DNA of 64,000 nucleotides from Ursus arctos (GCF_023065955.2 NW_026622985.1:3618001-3682000), one strand, 5' to 3'. Positions 44,893-57,204 are shown, counted from the stretch's first letter. Made by a program: numbers and translations. Notes: generated by a model not told the origin, from the sequence alone.

Positions 44893-45125
44893 AGAAATTA
44901 TTTTATCGGGGCGCCTGGGTGGCACAGCGGTTGAGCATCTGCCTTCGGCTCAGGGCATGATCCCGGCGTTGTGGGATCGAGCCCCATATCGGGCTCCTCC
45001 GCTGTGAGCCTGCTTCTTCCTCTCCCACTCCCCCTGCTTGTGTTCCCTCTCTCGCTGGCTATCTCTATCTCTGTCGAATAAATAAATAAAATCTTTAAAA
45101 AAAAAAAAAAGAAATTATTTTATCG
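44893..45125 (+). mobile_element. Very young CAN-SINE with perfect 16-bp target duplication, sense
   Basis: Body 44909-45109. The head 'ggggcgcctgggtggcacag' carries an A-box-like 'tggcacagcgg', the B box is 'gggatcgagcccc', then C/T-rich, 'ctcgctggctatctctatct', 'aataaataaataaaatcttt' and a pure A-tail of about 14. agaaattattttatcg is exact at 44893-44908 and 45110-45125. CpGs in the head are still present, which suggests youth. Confidence 0.97.
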
Positions 45126-45779
45126 TTACTCATGAATTATCCCCAACTTTGCTAAAAGGAGACTAAAATAAGAATAAGACTGAATCACCTAGAATGATGC
45201 AATGATAAAATAAATCATCAATATTACATCATCCTTCAGTTTTTTAATTGGGTTGTCCAAAATACTTCAGCTTTTAAAAAGTATTTTTTTAAAGTTAAAG
45301 TTATAAAATAATTCTAGAAACATGATCTTTGTAGTCTTTTTAAATGAAGTGTTCATTGAACACATTGAGAATTCAGATTTAAAAAAAAATTCTGTCAAAA
45401 TGGCGAAGAGAATGATAGTCTCCATTATTATATAAATCAAAATGTGAATGCATAGAGACAGATAGCAGCACTTTAGATACTAATTATAATGGTAAAATTA
45501 ATTATATAAGAGAAATTCCAGACTATATCTTCAGATGAAAATATTCCAGATGGATTTCCTCAAAATCAAGAAGCAATGAGTGAGCAATATATTTCTAAAA
45601 ATGAAAGAGATATACGACATTCTCATCCAGTTAGTTATCCAACAGTAAGGATTTTATCACAAAGTATCTTGTGACATGAATCTGTATTATAATGTGTCAA
45701 TGTATTCTTTGATTTTTATGTTGCTCATGCATCAAAATTTACCTAATAAGATTTGTAAGGGGACAAATGCTAAAGACAA
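45126..45779. other. Unassigned AT-rich sequence
   Basis: Nothing recognised. Confidence 0.35.
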
Positions 45780-46140
45780 GTGTGATGATTCATTTTATGC
45801 GTCAATTTTGCCATGCAGTTATTCAATCAAACATTAATCTATGTATTGCTGTGAAGGTGTTTTGTAGATGCAATTAACATCCACCATTACTTGACTTTAA
45901 ATAAAAGAGATTATCTTCAGTAATCTGGGTGGCCTCTTCAAATTAGTTGAATGGGTTTAAGAGCAAAACTGAAGTTTCTGCAGGAAGAAGAAATTACCAC
46001 AGTCTCAGTTTCTGCTGTACTAGCCTTTCCAGACTGCCTTTCATGCCAGCCAGTCCTACAAATTTTGGACTCACCAAACCAGGTCCTATAGTTGCATAAA
46101 CAAATTCCTTACAATAAATCTTTCTTTCTCTCTTATGCAT
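45780..46140 (+). mobile_element. LTR-like interspersed repeat, sense
   Basis: Begins 'tgtgatgattcattttatgc' and continues with 'gctgtgaaggtgttttgtag', 'ggtggcctcttcaaattagt', 'ctgtactagcctttccagac' and an AATAAA-containing 'ccttacaataaatctttctt'. The order and TG start fit a common mammalian LTR-like repeat, whose name I cannot give with certainty. Confidence 0.6.
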
Positions 46141-48399
46141 GCATGCCTGCATATATGATATATAATTACATATATATCTCTATAATTTATATATACATCT
46201 AAAATTTTGTTTTACATTGTTTGTATTATATATATAGAAAGAATCAAAGCCTAACTCAGAAGATGTATATAAAAAGTTAATTGAAAAAAATGGTTATAAG
46301 AAAAGAAAGAAAAAACTGATTATATAGAAATTTAAAAATACACCTATTGATCATTTCATTTGGTATTTATAAGCCTAAAAGTGAAAATATTTTGTAATTA
46401 TAGACCAAAAATGATGGCCAACATGTCTACAATGAAATTATGAGCTTTTAAAATTACCAAAAGCCTTGAATTTTGATGACTCAAGAGCATGAAGAAGAAC
46501 CAGAAATAATGATAAGTGGACTCTATTTGAATATTTGAAATCAGGACTCAATATTTACAAGATTGATGTGCTTCAAGTTCATTCATGTGAGTTGTATTCA
46601 AAGGATATTGCCTATTTCAGGTACATACCTTTGCTTTACCACCAGGAAATTATGGAATAAAAACAAGGGTTTGATATGCTTAAATTCTTATTAAAAATTT
46701 TAATGAAGTTGTCTTCCCTCTACCTTTACTCTTAGTTCTGTCAATTGTTTGTAAATAATTTTAAGATATTTAAAATATCTGCTATACCCAGATAGCAAGT
46801 GGCAATGCCTGTTTTTCCTGGTGTAATGGGGGTCAAGATGTCCTTTGCAAATGATTTTTGAACAAAAGTACCCAGGAAAAATAAACTAAAGGTTTGACTA
46901 TCTCCAAGGAGCCAGTATAGATTCAAAATACCCGGAGTGAACTGGGAAGAGTGGGGCCTGTCAAACGTACATTGGCACATGGATCTCAATGAAATAAAAG
47001 AGTTAAGAAATGAATTAGGTTTGTGAAGCAATTGTACTACCAAAAAGACCACTAGCTTAGACTTAAAACGCAATGCCCTTGAGTTCACACATTACTATGA
47101 ATGAGAAGCAGACAGAGGAGTCTGCTCAACCCCCAAGGAGAATGTATTACCCAACACTCAATTCACATGTGTCCAAAGAGGATGATGAAGGAAGGGTTCC
47201 CATAAATGGAAGACAAGAGCCTTGAAGAACTGTGGACAGGGAAGTCCCTCCTAAGGAGCAGGAACAGACCCTAGTCAGGAAGATTTCCTTCCCAGGGGAA
47301 AAAAGGCATCACAAAATCTACAAAGGGATTGTTATGGTGGTCCTTCCAAATGAGAATTTTTAGTGAGATTATCTACTTTGTGCTCCACCACAGTCCAGGG
47401 GCAGCATTTGCTTCACAGGAGTTCTAGATGAGAAAGATCTACATCTACACCTCATATAGTCTAACAACTACCGTAAAACACTTGCAGACTTGCATTTTGA
47501 CCTTCGTGCTGTGATTGATTGGGACTTTGGGTGGATTGTCAGATAAGCAGGCCCTTGTAAAGGTTAATATGGTTCACCAAATAGTTCAGCACGTGGAAGT
47601 TAGTTCTTCCTGACCTCTAGGGAACTATTTGGGGGTAACCAAATAGCTTTGGCTGGTGAGATTTGAGTCTAAGTTACAACTATCACTGTTGGACCCAAAC
47701 ATTTAATTGTCTATTCACAGCCATCCATTGCTCTCTTCCCTTGGGCCATGGTAATAGGCAAAATTTTAAACGGTAGCTGTTCTGTCAGCCTTGGTTTTAG
47801 TATAATCACTGACCCAACTTGTAAAGGTCATGTGAGAAATAATGTTTTGATTTTATCAGGCAGTAACATTCTGAGTCTGTTAGTTATTGTAATGCAACCT
47901 GACATGCTTCCTGTCTTTTCCTTCTCTGGTTGCTCTATGCTAGTTTCTTTTGCTGACTTCTCTCCCTCAAACTAAACCTAACACAATAGTATCTGGGTCC
48001 CCTTTCCTATCTATATTCTTTCCTCGAGGTACCACATCCATTCCAATGCCTTACAACATCGTCTACAGGCTAATAAACCCAAAGTTATGTTCCCAATCCA
48101 GACCAGTCATCTGATCTCCATATTCAGATTTTTTATTCACTATTAAATATCTGGGCTTGGCTATTGTTTAGGTTTCCCAACTGTTAACACTGCTACACTA
48201 GAACTTTTCAACACATCTCTAAGTATGTGCTTGTCTTTGTATCAGTTAATACCAACCCTCCCTCTGGTTGTCTTAAGCAGAAAGATAGTAATCTTTCTTC
48301 AATCCTCCCTTATCCCAAAACTTCATATTTATTCTATCAGCTGGGCCTGGGAATTTTTCTCCAATATATATCTTAAATGTGTACACTATTATCCATCTA
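46141..48399. other. Unassigned, about 2.2 kb
   Basis: 46141-46260 is TA-rich. 46740-47760 is the most balanced part and has the texture of an eroded LTR, but I recognise no boundary. The minus frame 47088-46741 (115 codons) has no motif I can name. Confidence 0.3.
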
Positions 48400-49105
48400 C
48401 ACTGCTATTCACCTTGGGCTGAGCCCTTGTCATCTTTCACCAAGATGCCACAAGGAGACTCCCGACCATTCCTTTGTTGCCACTTTTATGCCCTGCAGCC
48501 CATTCTCCACACAGCAGCTGGAGAATTCTAGTCATCATACTCTCTTGATTTTAATGTTTACACAAAGTCATCCAATGCTTTTCCTTTGCTCTTAAAATAA
48601 AACCAACATTCTATACCTTGTAATCCTATCCACTTTTAAAAAAACTTACTAAAGACCCAACCTCCCTGCCTTACTATACTTCAAACACACTGGCCGTTTT
48701 GTTTTTTTTTTTCCCATTCATTGAATAGTCCTACCCTTCCTGACTCATATTGTTGTACCTAAATCAACTTATAATGAGGTTGACGTCTTCCTCTCATCCC
48801 ATTTCAGCATCTATATCCTCAGGGAGGAATTTTCTGTCCATTTAATCTAAAATAGAACTTTTCTAGATAGCCCTTTTATTATCTGCATCCTAGAACCCTA
48901 TTTATCTTATTCTCTGCATGAATTACTAGCTTGTAAATGTTGCATTTTCTTGCTTATTGTCTTACTCATTGTCTCTTCCAATGCCATGTAAGCTCCACTG
49001 GGATATGGGTTAACCATGTCTGTTTTCTTCTCATTTATACATTCCTGAAGCCCAGCACCATGTCAAGCAGATGGTGATTGCTCAAGGAAACTCTGTGTTG
49101 GGGAG
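48400..49105 (+). repeat. L2 LINE 3' end, sense
   Basis: 'ccacacagcagctggagaat', 'catccaatgcttttcctttg', 'ctcttaaaataaaaccaaca', 'gaaccctatttatcttattc', 'atgccatgtaagctccactggg', 'aagcccagcaccatgtcaag' and 'ggtgattgctcaaggaaac' follow the L2 3' end in order up to its usual terminus. About 700 bp, well preserved for L2. Confidence 0.82.
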
Positions 49106-49990
49106 CGTATTTATTTTGCAATTCTTTTGTTCTAATAAGTTATATGTATTTGCAATTGTAAACTAATACTTGGTATTTCTATCAGTTAATACCACATCAG
49201 TGTGGTAAAAGGTCACATTTTATCTAAGAAAAATGAATTATGCCATTCAGACTTGAAGATTACAGAGTCAATTTCCATTACTTGGCCCAAATAAATTTCC
49301 TCATCTTTCTTCTATAAATTTTTGAAGATGTATTAGTTAAGTATTTTATTTCCTTGTTTAATATGAAGGAAAAGTCTCATATACTGAGGTCTAAGTAAAT
49401 ATGCACATTCTTCAATATGGACATTTCTTACAATTCTAAATGGGATTCTAAACTGAATAAGGTTTGTTTTGTGTTCTTACACTGTACATAAATACACAAA
49501 TAACAAATAAATAAATAAACAAATAAAAGAAACACATAAGTTTAAAAAGTGAGAATAGGTGTCTGGCATGGAAAATAAAGAATTGTGTAAAGGTTAAGTG
49601 AGAATAGAGGGCACTTATCAGCCTGACCTCTTTCTACAGGAGATGGCACATAAAAAGAAAACCTAGTTTGCTTGCTATATTGTAATTCTGTTTATTCATT
49701 TGCTTCCTGCTTCTAGGAGCAAGCACAGACACATCCATAAATTATATGATTTAACACAAAGTCACTTTTATTCCTAAAATGCAAACATATGGAAAGTGCA
49801 ATAAACATTTCCTAAATTATGTGTGAATACATTAAAAATAGCTTGTAAGTACCTTGGTTTTTGTAGGAACAGCATACATATTTTCCATTCCACAAACTCT
49901 AAAATTCTATGTCTTCCCTCCATTATTAATCCATATGATTTACACAATTAAGATCTTGGGAAGTTGGAACAAATACTTTATAAAAATAAA
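49106..49990. other. Unassigned AT-rich sequence
   Basis: Contains AAAT/AAAC runs at 49491-49530; otherwise nothing recognised. Confidence 0.35.
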
Positions 49991-51184
49991 AATTAACCAT
50001 AGTTGACCAAGATGGTAACATAGGTGGCTTCTAAGCTCCCCTTCTCCCACAGACGGACCAAATATACAGCTATATATGGAGTAATTCCCTCTGAAAGAGA
50101 CTCAGAAAGTAGCTGAATAACTCCTACATAGCAAGACAAAGAGAAAACACCTACATCAAATTGAATAGGAAAGGCTGAAACACACTCTCACTATAAACCT
50201 CACTCTCAGCACAATGCCACAAAATTGGGATGAAACCCCCAACTCCCAGCTTCTCCCTGAGGAGTAAAGAGTTTGGACTACACATCTCATTCTCCAATTT
50301 TTAGGAACCCCACTTTAGGGATAGGCCCCCAAATGCCTAGCTCTGAAAGCCAAGCTAGTTTGTGTCCACAAGATGCACAAATCTAGCAAACAAAGAAACA
50401 GTACTTAATGGGTATACCAGATCTTACAGAGGCTCCCCTAGGGCTCAATGAAGAGGGAACAGGCAAAATCAGCTATCTCCTAGTCTTTCCCTAGACGAGA
50501 TTTATCCATATATTTTAGAAGATGTTGCCTGAGGATCAGACTTTTAACTTCAGTACATATCTTGGGGCTGCCTGTTATCCTTCCCAGAGATCAGGGAAGC
50601 TGGTGGACATCTCCTGCACCTTCTCTTTTCAGCCATCTCCAATAATAAAACCAAGTCACTGTTACCTCCCTGGAAGAAGTTTGCATATACATCTGATGCT
50701 CCAGCTTTTGTAGCTGTCTCACAAGAGACAGGCCCCTGGATTGTATGTCTCTTAGAACCAATAGAAATTGCATTCATGAGTCCCACAGGACTGTAGCAAA
50801 CAAAGAAACAATTCTTAATAGGTGCAAGAGCACCATTTCCCCACCTAACCCCAGGTTTTACACTCAGGCTCAGAGAAGAGAAAGCAGACAAAAATGGCCA
50901 TCTCCCGGTTTCTCCCTGGAAGGGGTTTAACTAAATACATTTCCAAATGCTGTCTGAAGATCTTGCTCATAATCAGCCTGCATCTAGGTGCTGTCTCTGA
51001 GTCTCTTTGAGGGAGGTCTTGCCACACCCTCAACTATTGGGAGCCCTGAAGAACAAAGAAGGCATCTTAGACAATCAAACATTTGAAAGGCAACCAGGAT
51101 CTTGGGTTGGACTAATTGGTGAGGTTCACCTACAAGAGACTACTTTGCCAAGACTGGGAGAAGCTATTTTATCTAATTTACAGA

Positions 51185-52100
51185 AACAACACAGAGAGTA
51201 AATGAAGAAACAGAGAAACACATTTCAAACAAAACAATGTAAATCTATAGAAACAGATGTTAATAAAACAGAGATAAGTGATTTAACTGGTAGAGAGTTC
51301 GAAGCAAATTTAACTGGTAGACAGTATAGAGTTGCTCACCAAAATCAGGAGAGCAATGTATGAACGTACAGAGAATTTCAACAAAGACATGTAATATTAA
51401 AAAGCACAAATCATAGAGTTGAAGAATACAATAGCTGAGCTGAAATATTTAATGAAGTGTTTCAGTAGCAGACTAGATCAACTGGAAGAAAAAATCAACT
51501 AAATTGAAAGACAGGTCAATGGAAATCATCCAATCAGAAGAGCAAAAAGGAAAAAAAAATAATAAGAGAGTAGGATAGTTTATGGGACTTATGGGGAACC
51601 ATTAAGAGGACACATTCACATTATAAGTGCCCAAGAAGGAGAAAAGAGAGGTAAAGGGGCTAAAAGCTGATTCAAAGAAATAGTGGCTGAAAAATATCTC
51701 AACCGGGAAAAGAAACAGACATCCAGATTCAGAAAGCCTAGAGAATTTCAAATTATATGAACCCAAATATAACCACACTGAGACATGTTATAATTAAATT
51801 TTCAAAAGTTAAAAACAAGGAGGGAATCTTAAAAGCAGCAAGAAAAAAAATAACTTGTTACATACAAGGGAATCTCCATGAAACTATGAACAAATTTCTC
51901 ATCAGGAACTTTGCACGCCAAAGTGGAGTAGGATGATATATTTAAAATGCTAAAAGAAAAATATTGCCAATGAAGAATACATACAAAGTTGTCCTTCATA
52001 ATTGAAGGAAAGGTAGAGTTTTCCAGACAAACAAAAGCAGAAGGAGTTCATCACTATTAGACTTGCCTTACAAGAAAAGTTAAAGAAAGTTCTTTGCCGT
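51185..52100 (+). pseudogene. L1 ORF1p relic, copy C
   Basis: Stop-interrupted translation gives a Lys/Glu-rich segment (51400-51560) like the ORF1p coiled coil, then the RNA-binding part (51640-52030) and the conserved C-terminal tail near 52050-52080. Not functional. Confidence 0.6.
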
Positions 52101-52265
52101 GCCTGGGTGGTTCAGTGGGTTGAGTGTCCGACTTTTGATTTACGCTCAGGTCATGACCTCAGGGTCGTGGGATTGAGCCCAGCATTGTGCTCTGTGCTCA
52201 GCATGGAGTCTGCTTGGGATTCTCTCTCTCTCTCCCTCTGCCCCACCCCCCCCACTTGCATGCTC

Positions 52266-52308
<43 letters not shown>

Positions 52309-52332
52309 ATCTTTAAAAAAAAGGAAGTTCTT
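52087..52332 (+). mobile_element. CAN-SINE with expanded AAAT tail, sense
   Basis: Body about 52095-52324: head 'gtgcctgggtggttcagtgg', 'cgtgggattgagcccagc', GA/CT-rich middle, then the tail. The flanking aagttctt at 52087-52094 and 52325-52332 is a short duplication in L1 ORF1 sequence. Confidence 0.9.
52266..52311. repeat. (AAAT)n microsatellite in SINE tail
   Basis: About 11 perfect AAAT units, then 'ctttaaaaaaaa'. Likely length-polymorphic. Confidence 0.97.
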
Positions 52333-52920
52333 CAAGTTGATATGAAAGGACAGTAATTAGTAACAGGAAAACATATGAAAGTATAAAGATAAAAATATAG
52401 TCAGTTTTAGAATACTCCAAGTTGTGATGGGGGGTGTAAATCACTTATAACACTAGAACAAAAGTTAAAAGATGAAGGTATTAAAAATGACTATAACTAC
52501 AATAATTTTTAATGGATACACAATGTTAAAAATGTAAATTATGACATTAAAAATAAAATACGAGAAAGGGGAGTGTAAAAATGTAAAGTTTTTCTATGGG
52601 TTTGAAGTTAAGCAACTGTTATCAGCCAAAAGTAGACTGTTTAAAGACGTTTTATGTAAGCCTCATGGTAACCACAAAGCAAAAGCCTGGAGAAGATACA
52701 AAAATATAAAGGAAAGAAAGCATAGCACTACAGAAAATTATCAAATTACAATGGAAAAGAACAGGAAAGGAAGAAAGGAACAAAGAAATTACAAACAACC
52801 AGAATACAATTAACAAAATAGCAATAGTCAGTCCATACCTATCAATAATTATTTTTAATGTGAATGGACTAAATAATCTTGCTCTGGATTATTAGGCTTT
52901 GGCTTAAGGGAATGTTGGGA

Positions 52921-53153
52921 CTGTTTTGATTTTCTTTTTCTTTTTTTTTTTTTTTAAAGATTTATTTATTTGACAGAGATAGAGACAGCCAGCGAGAGAG
53001 GGAACACAAGCAGGGGGAGTGGGAGAGGAAGAAGCAGGCTCATAGCAGAAGAACCTGATGTGGGGCTCGATCCCAGATCGCCGGGATCACGCCCTGAGCC
53101 GAAGGCAGACGCTTAACCGCTGTGCCACCCAGGCGCCCCTGTTTTGATTTTCT
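52921..53153 (-). mobile_element. Young CAN-SINE with target duplication, antisense, inside Tigger
   Basis: Body about 52936-53138, from a T-run and 'aaagatttatttatttgaca' to 'gctgtgccacccaggcgcc'. ctgttttgattttct is exact at 52921-52935 and 53139-53153. Internal CpGs ('gatcgccgggatcacgcc', 'cagacgcttaaccgctg') are preserved, indicating youth. Confidence 0.95.
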
Positions 53154-53744
53154 ATCTAGGCTCCTAAAACTTTCTCCATATCATGAGATTGTTTTGCTTT
53201 CTCATCATTCATGTGTAGCACTTTTAATTTCCTTCAAGAACTTCTTTGTATTCACAGCTTGGCTAACTGTTTGGTAGAAGAGGCCAAGTTTTTGACCTTC
53301 TTAGCTTTTGACATGCCTTCCTCACTAAGCTCAATCATTTCTAGCTTTTGATTTAAAGTGAGATATATGTGACTCTTCTTTCACTTGAACACCTAGAGGA
53401 CATTGTAGAGTTATTTATTGGCCTAATTTCAATGTCATTGTGTCTTAGGAAATAGGGAGGCCCAAGGAAAGGGAGAGAGATGGCCCACTGCTGGAGCATT
53501 TGGGACACACAACATTTATTTACAGTTAAATTTTCTGTCTTATATGGGCATAGTTTGTGGTCCCCCATAAAAGACCATTAATCACAGGTCATCATAACAA
53601 ATACAATCATAGTGAAAAGTTTGAAATAGTAAAAGAATTAGCAAAAGGTGACACAGAGACACCTACAGGAACAAACGCTGTTGGAAAAACAGCACCAATA
53701 GGTTTGCTCAACACAGGTTTGCCATAAACTGTCACTTCATTAAA

Positions 53745-53763
53745 TAATAATAATAATAATAAT
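53745..53763. repeat. (TAA)n short microsatellite
   Basis: Six TAA/AAT units near the Tigger right end. Confidence 0.9.
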
Positions 53764-53819
53764 CATCTGTGAAGGTCAATAAAATAAAGTATAATAAAAT
53801 AACATGAGGTATGGCTTGC

Positions 53820-54525
53820 ATACACGCAATGGGATATTACCTCCCCCTAAGAAAGAAGAAAATCCTGGTATTTACAACAGCAAAGATGTACCTGGAGAGC
53901 ATATGCTAGGTGAAATAAGCCAGAGAGAGGAAGACAAATACTGCATGGTATTACCTATATGTGGATACAAAAAGGAGAAAAAAAAAAAAAAGCTCAAACT
54001 GAGAGAAACAGAGTAGAACTGTAGTAGCCAGGGGCTTGGGGCAGGGTTGGTAAATGAGTCAAACTTTCAGTTATAAGAAAACCAAGGTCTGAGGGTCTAA
54101 TATATAATGTGTTGACTGTAGTTGAGAATAATGTATTATATTATTGAAGTTTGCTAAAAAAGTAGAATTTAAGTTTTCTCAAAAAAAAAAAAAAATCACA
54201 TGTGGTGACATGCTGATTTTAAGCACATTAGTCTGTGGAGGAAGAGGATTCCCTCATAAAGGGGAGTGAACAGGGAAGATCCCACCACCAAATCCCTGCC
54301 CTGTGGTGGGGTGTGGGAAGTGCAGCATAGGGAAGACCATGCACCACTTCCCCAGCACCACTCATGGGAGCCCAAGTAAAGTGATGAATGCATAAGTTAA
54401 TTGAAAGGAAGGAATCCTTTTACAATGTATATGCATATCAAATCATCATGTTATACATTTTAAATATCTTACAATTTTATTTATTTATCTATTATACCTC
54501 AGTAAAGCTGAAAACAAAAAAAATG
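53820..54525 (+). mobile_element. L1 3' end, sense, right of Tigger
   Basis: 'acgcaatgggatattacctc', 'gcatatgctaggtgaaataagcc', 'aatactgcatggtattaccta', 'gggtctaatatataatgtgt', and after an interposed stretch (about 54205-54390) 'aatccttttacaatgtatatgc' and 'tatacctcagtaaagctgaa'. This is an older L1 3' UTR with its polyadenylation end. It may be the right half of copy C or a separate L1. Confidence 0.75.
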
Positions 54526-55100
54526 ATTTGCTAATTCATATATATTTGATGAGAAAACTTTATTCTACTGTTTTACTAGTTTGTTAACATTTTTGGTACA
54601 TTATAATTTCTCGTGGAATTTTGAAAAACAAGTATATAAATAGGCTTCATCCTAAGAAAACATAATTAATAGGTTTGGATGTATGCTTTTGAAGTTACAT
54701 TTTCTAAAAGTACCACAGAGGATTTTAATGTACAGTCAGGGTTAAAAATCATCATTGTAATAAATTAATATAATCAGTGTCTTGGGTATCATCCATATAA
54801 GAGAGGCATTTAGCGTTTTTATCTCATATAATAAATATGAAAATGTTTGAGTGATACATAAACAGAATTTGACCAAGGTCAACTCTCCTAGAAAGTGACA
54901 TAGAATTCTACTTCATCAATGAACTGAATGTTTGTGCTTAGGACACATCACCCTTTCCTTTTCTTTTACTTTTCCCATCCAAAATGAAAATGTCTATCCT
55001 TTGCCTGCCCCACCGTTGTATTTAGGAAGCACATAAATTGTTTTGTTGCCTAGGTTCACAGCTGGAGAGGAATGGCACCTCAAGTCTCCCTCACATTTGA
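54526..55100. other. Unassigned AT-rich sequence
   Basis: Nothing recognised. Confidence 0.35.
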
Positions 55101-55104
55101 TTTA

Positions 55105-55525
55105 GACTTTAGAGTAGATGCTGTTGGGAGGGAATGTATTTTGTATGTGAGAAGGACCTGAATTGTGGGGGCCAAGGGAGGGATGCTCAGTATCACTGTA
55201 GAACTCATACTTTGAAATCCTTACCCCAAAGGAATGGTATTGGAGGTGGGACATTGGGGAGGTAACCAGGTTATGAGGGTGGAGCCCTCATAATGGGATT
55301 AGTGTCCTTATAAAAAGAGACACAAGAAAGTTTATTCCTCTCTGCTCTCAGCCATGTGAGGACACATGAAGAGAATGGCCATGTGCAAACCAGGAAGAGC
55401 GTTTCACCAAACACAGGACCTGCTGGCTCCTTGATCTTGATTTTCCAGCCTGCAGAACTGTGAGAAATAAGTGTTTGTTGTAAAAGCCACTCAGTGTATG
55501 TTTTCTGTTACAGCAGCTCGAGCTA
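55105..55525 (+). mobile_element. MaLR-type solo LTR (MLT1/MST-like), sense
   Basis: 'ggtattggaggtgggacatt', 'ggttatgagggtggagccct', 'cataatgggattagtgtcct', 'tataaaaagagacac', 'catgtgaggacaca', 'ccttgatcttgattttccagc', 'cagaactgtgagaaataagt' form the classical order of this family. A TATA-like box and a degraded AATAAA are visible. Sense counterpart of the copy at 12954. Confidence 0.8.
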
Positions 55526-55829
55526 AAACCCCTTCTCTGCCTATTTACCTAGGAAACTACCTATGTTCTTTCCCATTCTTTACATTTAAATATTTTCTCA
55601 ACCTTCTTTATGTTTTCCTTAAATTAAATTACAGTTTTATTTTCTCTTTACTCCTGCTCATTTTGGGTTATTCTGTTCTTTTTTCATTACTGATAAATAC
55701 TATGGCGCTCTATTAACAAAAACAGTTGTTTGAATTCTGACTACCCCTAGTATGTGTGTAAAAACTCATCTTTCTCATTAAAAAAGAAAGGGAGGGTTGA
55801 TTGAATTAAGGCAGAAATATTTGGTCACT
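55526..55829. other. Unassigned
   Basis: Nothing recognised. Confidence 0.35.
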
Positions 55830-56017
55830 AAAAAGAATGTAAAACTGGCTTAATCAGTTAAGCAGCCGACTCTTGCTTTTGGCTCAGGTCTTGGCCTCAG
55901 GGTCATGGGATGGAGCTCTGCATTGGGCTCCAGGCTGAGCAAAGAACTTACTTAAGATTGTTTCTCTTCCTCTCCCTCTGCCCCTCCCCCCTCTCTTTCT
56001 TTCTTAAAAAAGAATGT
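55830..56017 (+). mobile_element. CAN-SINE with target duplication, sense, diverged
   Basis: Body about 55841-56006, head eroded ('actggcttaatcagttaagc'), then 'ggctcaggtcttggcctcag', 'ctgcattgggctcc', CT-rich. aaaaagaatgt is exact at 55830-55840 and 56007-56017. The A-tail merges with the duplication. Confidence 0.88.
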
Positions 56018-56485
56018 GAAAAGTAAATAAATTGGATTAAAAAACAAAATAAACATAGGTCATTGCTCAAGCAGAGCCCTTGAGCCTGTTGTGACATTTT
56101 GTTCTAGTATTTTTACCTTGAGCTATTTTATTCCCATAATTTTAATTTTCCAGGCTTACAGACTTTTGAAGTTATCAAATCCCTCCTGAAAAGAAAATTT
56201 TTCCCAAAGAATTTATTCAATATTCGAGTACATAATTCACACCCATAATGAAGAATGATTATTCACCACAAATTGTAAAATAAAGCATCACTCTTTGATG
56301 AAATTAGTATGGTAGTTCAGTCAGGTGAAGCTTACTAAAATGGTGAATGTCTTCAGATCTCTTTTAAAACTTCTTATGGGTGTTGAAAACCCCAGAGGGT
56401 AGTCTAACATTTTGAGAACACCATCAGTTTTCTTTCTTGCACTTTTATATTTTTGCTTTTCATTTTCTTTCATCTTTTAAATTCT
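56018..56485. other. Unassigned
   Basis: Nothing recognised. Confidence 0.35.
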
Positions 56486-56510
56486 CCTTTTTTCTTTTCT
56501 TTTCTTTTCT

Positions 56511-56557
<47 letters not shown>

Positions 56558-56572
56558 CTCTTTCCTTTTCTT
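56486..56572. repeat. (TTTC)n polypyrimidine microsatellite
   Basis: TTTTC units, then about 14 TTTC units, then CT-rich sequence. On the other strand it is a GAAA-repeat purine tract. Confidence 0.96.
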
Positions 56573-57204
56573 TTCGTCTCCACCTCTGTATCTGCCTCCA
56601 CCTTCTTCCTCCTCTTTCATTTTAGGTACATAAATGTGATATGGTTTCCCATCTATAAAAATACTCATCTATTTTTCATATGTGAAAACAACCTGCCCAG
56701 ATATACCAGTCTCAGACCCCCTTATTTTTATATTTAAACTATATATGTGAATGCTAGTCTTCATTTTAGAACCACTACCTGACTAATTTATAAATAAAAA
56801 GTCTTTCCTTATGTTATATGTATACAATTTATTTTTTTTCAACTAAAAATGTTGTCAAGAAGTTCTGTGGTTTTTCCCAAAATTATTATAACCATTCAAA
56901 ATGCATATGTTGGGATTTTTCTTTTTCAGAACAACTCTACTTGTTTCCATGATTATTCTAGAGTCCATGATTTTATATAACCCACTCCATTTCTCAAGAT
57001 AGTTATTTGTACATGTGGTTCTGAATCAGATCCAGAGATAGGTTTTTCTTGCTCAATTTTATTTATTTCTGTGAAAGCCTTGATTACTGTGGTAAGAAAT
57101 TCATGAGCAATCAGTGCTTTTTATTGGTCTAATCATAAAACTTTTAAAGCACTCTTATTTATTCCTTATAACAGCCCTGTAGTGTAAGCAAACTAGATAT
57201 TAAT
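56573..57204. other. Unassigned; right end may be MIR-like
   Basis: 57145-57200 ('actcttatttattccttataacagccctgtagt') has a MIR antisense flavour, too short to call. Confidence 0.3.

Larger units (their letters stand above)
49991..52875 (+). mobile_element. L1 LINE copy C, 5' half, sense
   Basis: Starts near 49998 with 'agttgaccaagatggtaaca', an L1-like start. 50000-51180 is 5' UTR with three similar passages near 50250, 50545 and 50935. About 51185-52400 is ORF1 relic, with the C-terminal 'ttccagacaaacaaaagcag' and 'ttagacttgccttacaaga' blocks at 52020-52080. It ends at 'atgtgaatggactaaat' (52858-52874), the first codons of the endonuclease, where Tigger sequence begins. A SINE interrupts it at 52095-52324. 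Confidence 0.78.
52876..53819 (-). mobile_element. Tigger1-like DNA transposon fragment, antisense
   Basis: On the minus strand the part near 53340-53160 translates as the N-terminal DNA-binding region of a pogo/Tigger transposase ('MIELSEEGMSKAKKVK', then 'KQLAKL' and a Lys-rich run). The right end, 'aataaaataacatgaggtat' (about 53795-53815), is a degraded form of the Tigger1 terminal inverted repeat ('aataaaacgaggtatgcctg'). The rest of the transposase and the other end are missing. Frames are broken. Confidence 0.78.

Noticed and set aside
44909..44985. tRNA-like head (A and B boxes) of CAN-SINEs read as a tRNA gene
   Set aside because: The same head occurs in all SINE copies, is followed by the SINE body and tail, and does not close a full cloverleaf by eye.
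46741..47088. 115-codon minus-strand frame
   Set aside because: Region has the texture of an eroded repeat; no motif to support a protein.
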